Assembly: GCA_037833965.1 (NCBI GenBank)
Contig: AP031352.1
Location: 2,398,501-2,462,500, forward strand
Length of the DNA: 64,000 bases
Reading direction: 5' to 3'
Source: Marchantia polymorpha subsp. ruderalis
Lineage: Eukaryota; Streptophyta; Marchantiopsida; Marchantiales; Marchantiaceae
Part shown: positions 60,671-64,000 of the stretch, in pieces
Layout: the number at the start of each line of letters is the position of its first letter
How positions within the stretch are numbered: the first letter of the stretch is position 1
Program-made: the position numbers and the translations under genes
Notes under the pieces: generated by a model
The model's input: only the letters and a program-made list of their open reading frames with translations
Told to the model about the DNA's origin: nothing
Databases searched by the model: none

Positions 60671-61633
60671 GTTCCAGGCGTTTTGCCTGGGGTTCTTTCC
60701 CATCAGAAGTATAGATCAGGAACCCATTTCCTTTGCGTGTTTGTGTCCTTGAGTTCTGTCACCACGCACGAGGAGTTACAACTTAGCGTTCCGCATTTTG
60801 TAGCTGAAGGCCTTCGGCCGAATGTTCAGAGCTAGTACATTGGTTAGAGACTTGAGTAGTTCGGATCTGCACCTGCGGGTGACCGCCGATGCTCAGAGCC
60901 AGTGACTAGTTAGATACTTGAACAGTTTCGCCCCTACACCTTCGAGTGTTTCTTTCTGATTGTACTCCCTTGGGATTTTTCCCCTGAATGCCAAAGTGAA
61001 GTTTTGCTACTTCGTGTAAGCCTTGGTTGTAAATTCAGGTTACGCTGCAGCAGGTGCCTTGAGGGTAACCCCTGTTGTATTTCTGGGAATGACAAGTGCC
61101 TGAGAATTCAAACTCTTCAATAGACTGTTGTTGTGTTACTGGAATGTTTCACAGTGAGTCCTTCAGTGTGGACCTGTGTTCTCTGCGCGTTTTGTGAGTT
61201 GAGAGTGTTGTTCACCGCGTCTGAGTGACTTCGATCCGAAGTAGGTAGTCCAAACCAGGTTTCCTACACTAGCAGCAAGCTAGTGGAAGCGTTGTAAAAG
61301 CCGGAGTTGGAAGTCACTGCCCGCAGCTTTGCCGAGTGTGCTCGTGAGAGACTTTCCCCCTGAAATCTTGAAGTAGAGGTCCTAACGGATCTCTGGGTTG
61401 TGTTTCTGTAGTTTCAGGTGTGTGTGTGTGTGTGTTACGCTGCACTGTGCGACCTCCGAGTGCGCTCCGAGTGGACACTTGCAGTATTTCTGGGAGTGAC
61501 AGTCGCCTGAGAATTCAAACTCCTCAATAGTCTGTTAAAACGTGACACTTTGTACCCTGTGTGTTCCTCTGTCCCTGTGGGTTCGACCTTTCTACCACTA
61601 TATTGCAGTTTTAGCCTTTAGTGGGTTATTACA

Positions 61634-62390
61634 ACATGGGACCTTACTCTCACTTCTCTAATTTAACAACATCTTATCATCTATAATCTAGGCAAGCAGA
61701 TGTTCTGCATGTGGATTAAATTAAGAATATGAAAGTATGCAAAATCTGAAAGTTTATTCGTATTCTTGGCTGCAGCGCAGCTCACTGGATTTCATTCGTC
61801 CCCCAATTTCTTCATAAGAAAACTAGCATCAGAATTCGAAAGACTCATTCTCAACCTCTACCCTCTAGATTTGTGATCTGTATACGACAGAGCAGTGAGA
61901 CTGGTCGGTGCACTATGCAAAATGACTAAGGACAACAAAACTTTCATCCATACAGTTAATTTAGTCCAGATGCAGAACAACTTCTTGCCTAGATTATGGA
62001 TGATGAGATGTTGTTAAATTAGAGAAGGAAGTGAGAGCAAGGTCCCATGTTCACACTGAGATATCCACGATGAATGATAATAATATGGAAGTGGATCCGA
62101 CACGAAATTTGTGATCTTGTTCTCAGCTGACCGCCGTCGTCAAAATGGATGCTGAATTGAAAGCGTCCAATGTTCTGACAGAACATACACGTCACCTCAT
62201 AATACCTAAAAAAGTTTTTTTGTCCTTAGTCATTTTGCAGTTTCACTGCTCTGTCTGTGCAGATCACAAATCTAGAAGGTAGAGGTTGAAAATGAATTTT
62301 CCGAATTCTGATGCTAGTACTCTTGTGAAGAGATTGGGAGACAAATGAAATCCAGTGAGCTGCGCTGCAACCAACAATAAAAATAAACTT
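61634..62390. repeat. Inverted, rearranged duplication around the insertion site
   Basis: 61634-61725 is an inverted, diverged copy of about 61960-62050. 61745-61935 matches about 62216-62390 inverted. 62051-62215 matches 58940-59098 inverted. Naming these B, D and A, the plus strand reads A, element, B, D, then B', A', D'. The right-hand set read backward is D-A-B, so the unit is circularly permuted, as expected for a tandem unit later inverted. No coding sequence is recognised. Confidence 0.8.
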
Positions 62391-64000
62391 TCATTTTTTG
62401 CCTCTATATTAATACCGTGTAATGGCTCAAGACCGTTTGAATAGGTTTGAACCCTTCAACTCCACAGTTTACAAGTTTCATGAAGTCTATTTAAGTTTAT
62501 TGTTCGCCCGAATGTCGACATTTACGACCTCCGAGACGATAGATAGTCACAGTTTACAGCTGCGAACTGTTAACTGTTTCTCACACAATTCCAAGCCAAA
62601 TATGTTTGGATAAATTGTCGGTCTTCTTCTAGAGACTCAAAATTAGTGTATGAATGAGCAAATAGCAGTTTTCAGAAGTTATTTTATGCTTCATTGTTGA
62701 ACTGGAACAGGGTGAGTATATCGGTTAATCACTACCAGCGTGGTTGACTCGTGTGTCCTATATTTTGGAGGTCTGTTATTCTGGATCCTAAAATTACTGT
62801 CTCGTATTTTTGTTCGTTCCCTCGTATATTGGCGACTTTTTCATACTAGGTAGCAGCCACATAAGAAGAAACCAACGTTTTGGTCCTATTTCCTTAATTG
62901 TGAGGGCTCAAAGTTGTATTTACTCATTCAAGAAGGTTATACTTGCTGCTCTGCAGATTCAATCGATGCTGTACCATCAATTTTACAGCTTGTTCATTGG
63001 CACGTGCGGACTGTCCTAGCTGGATCCACTGTCAAATTTCCATATGAAGTTCCAAAAAAACATTTTGTTTTATTTGCTGAATAAATCCGTCACGCGGTCG
63101 AATAGATACACATGTGCTGATCACAAAATACTACTCTGAAGTGAGATCTTGACGTGCCCATCTTGGAAATCCAAATGAACAGCTGTAGACTAAAAAGGGA
63201 AAAAAAGAAATAAGCTATAAATCTCAAGATTGGACAATATCAAATATGAAGTACTTTATGTTTTGGTTTCAACGCATTATTTCAAAGAAATTTAGCTGAA
63301 CAAATTATCTCGAATTTGTAAATCATCTTTAATTCGTTCTCCTTCTATCAATATTTCTTCAACTTTACTTGTCTTAGTTAACGAGGGTAGAAAGTTATGG
63401 TCTACAGCTAGGCTATTTAACCGCCAGGACTGCCAAGCTACCCCGAAAATTACCTTTTCTTTTCTTTTGTCTCCAGCCAAGTTCTTTTTCAACGTTGGCT
63501 CTTCATTTCTCTGCTTCTCAACCTATTGTGTGTTAGGTTGATCCCTCTTTGATACAAATCTATTCACAATAATGAATCTTGAACGGTAGGTTCTCCCCAT
63601 AGATTACCTAACAGAGAGATGCTCAATTTATTTCTTCATCTTCAATGCTTATTGCCACTGTGCCTAGCTTATCTGAATGCACTTCAGTTTCCTACTCCAA
63701 CAATGTCATTTTTTAAAAAGCCATCGTATGTGAGATCAACAAACATCGCATTTTATTTCATCATTACAATATTCAGTTTTACAGCAATAATATGCGATGG
63801 ATGATAATACAGCAATAAACAATATAATATCTTCAATCACATTATTATATGGTACATGCTCGTATACATTAATAAGAAAATTCAAAGCGAAGCAAAAATG
63901 AAGTTACACCAAGGCCAAATCTCGATCAACCTTTGATCAACATATAATGAAACAAGAGTTGAACAAGCAGTTTGTGCCCATTGCATCAAAATCTCCACCA
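62391..64000. other. AT-rich, no supported gene
   Basis: Short frames at 62422-62613, 62810-63019 and 63292-63492 show no domain, and no repeat is evident. Confidence 0.4.

Larger units (their letters stand above)
59104..61633 (+). mobile_element. 2.53-kb second copy of the TGT...ACA element family, without the 1040-codon frame
   Basis: It begins TGTGGTAACCCACTTTTTG and ends TTTAGTGGGTTATTACA. ACATG is duplicated on both sides (59099-59103 and 61634-61638). The unoccupied site, with a single copy of this pentamer, is present in inverted orientation at 62046-62050. Orientation is opposite to the copy at 5185-10561. Parts: a short terminal domain (59104 to about 59220) that matches the other copy's right end, GC-rich palindromes and three ~120-bp modules (59323, 59622, 60097), a 21-bp minisatellite, and the conserved 1-kb terminal domain (60631-61633). 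It is a non-autonomous or reduced relative. The terminal domain is almost identical to 5185-6189, so both insertions look recent. Confidence 0.87.

Noticed and set aside
5185-61633. The 1-kb repeats at 5185-6189 and 60631-61633 as the two LTRs of one giant retrotransposon
   Set aside because: They are inverted relative to each other, and each belongs to an element with its own second terminus and its own 5-bp target duplication.

Overview
The window is a stretch of plant nuclear DNA, most likely from a bryophyte; a liverwort of the Marchantia type is my best guess. This is inferred from gene content and style. The host genes are land-plant families with short GT-AG introns: an isopentenyl phosphate kinase, an EBS/SHL-like BAH-PHD reader, a germin-like protein and an MLF-family protein. 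They lie beside a fungal-type glycoside hydrolase of a kind known in bryophytes from fungal transfer. I recognised no rRNA, complete tRNA, CRISPR or prokaryotic feature.

Layout. 0.06-2.5 kb: minus-strand MLF-like gene, six exons resolved, last exon outside the window. 5.2-10.6 kb: a whole-looking 5.38-kb mobile element with a 5-bp target duplication and one 1040-codon frame. 10.6-19.6 kb: no gene I can support except a lone zinc-finger frame near 18.6 kb. 19.7-20.3 kb: intronless isochorismatase-like hydrolase. 27.4-30.4 kb: complete 12-exon isopentenyl phosphate kinase (+). 32.4-34.7 kb: complete six-exon zinc-type MDR dehydrogenase (-), convergent with the kinase. 36-37.2 kb: a 52-bp perfect palindrome and a fold-back element. 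39-39.8 kb: single-exon BAH-PHD gene (-). 41-46 kb: AT-rich DNA with a small MITE and Copia-type fossils. 46.7-48.4 kb: GC-rich hairpin modules and a 31-bp minisatellite. 49.9-51.1 kb: fungal-like GH5 glucanase (-). 56.4-57.0 kb: germin-like protein (-). 57.6 kb: a small element with two long G runs. 59.1-61.6 kb: a second, 2.53-kb member of the 5.38-kb element's family, inverted relative to the first. Its target duplication is confirmed by an unoccupied copy of the same site at 62.05 kb.

The host genes do not form a pathway cluster. The most unusual content is the mobile family. Its termini begin TGT and end ACA, with about 14 bp of imperfect terminal inverted repeat. One terminal domain of about 1 kb is nearly identical between copies and carries a TATA-like box reading outward. 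The interior is packed with GC-rich palindromes and repeats of a roughly 120-bp module. The larger copy encodes a 1040-residue protein I cannot place firmly. The family may be integrase-type terminal-inverted-repeat elements, or very large solo LTRs with a gene inside the LTR.
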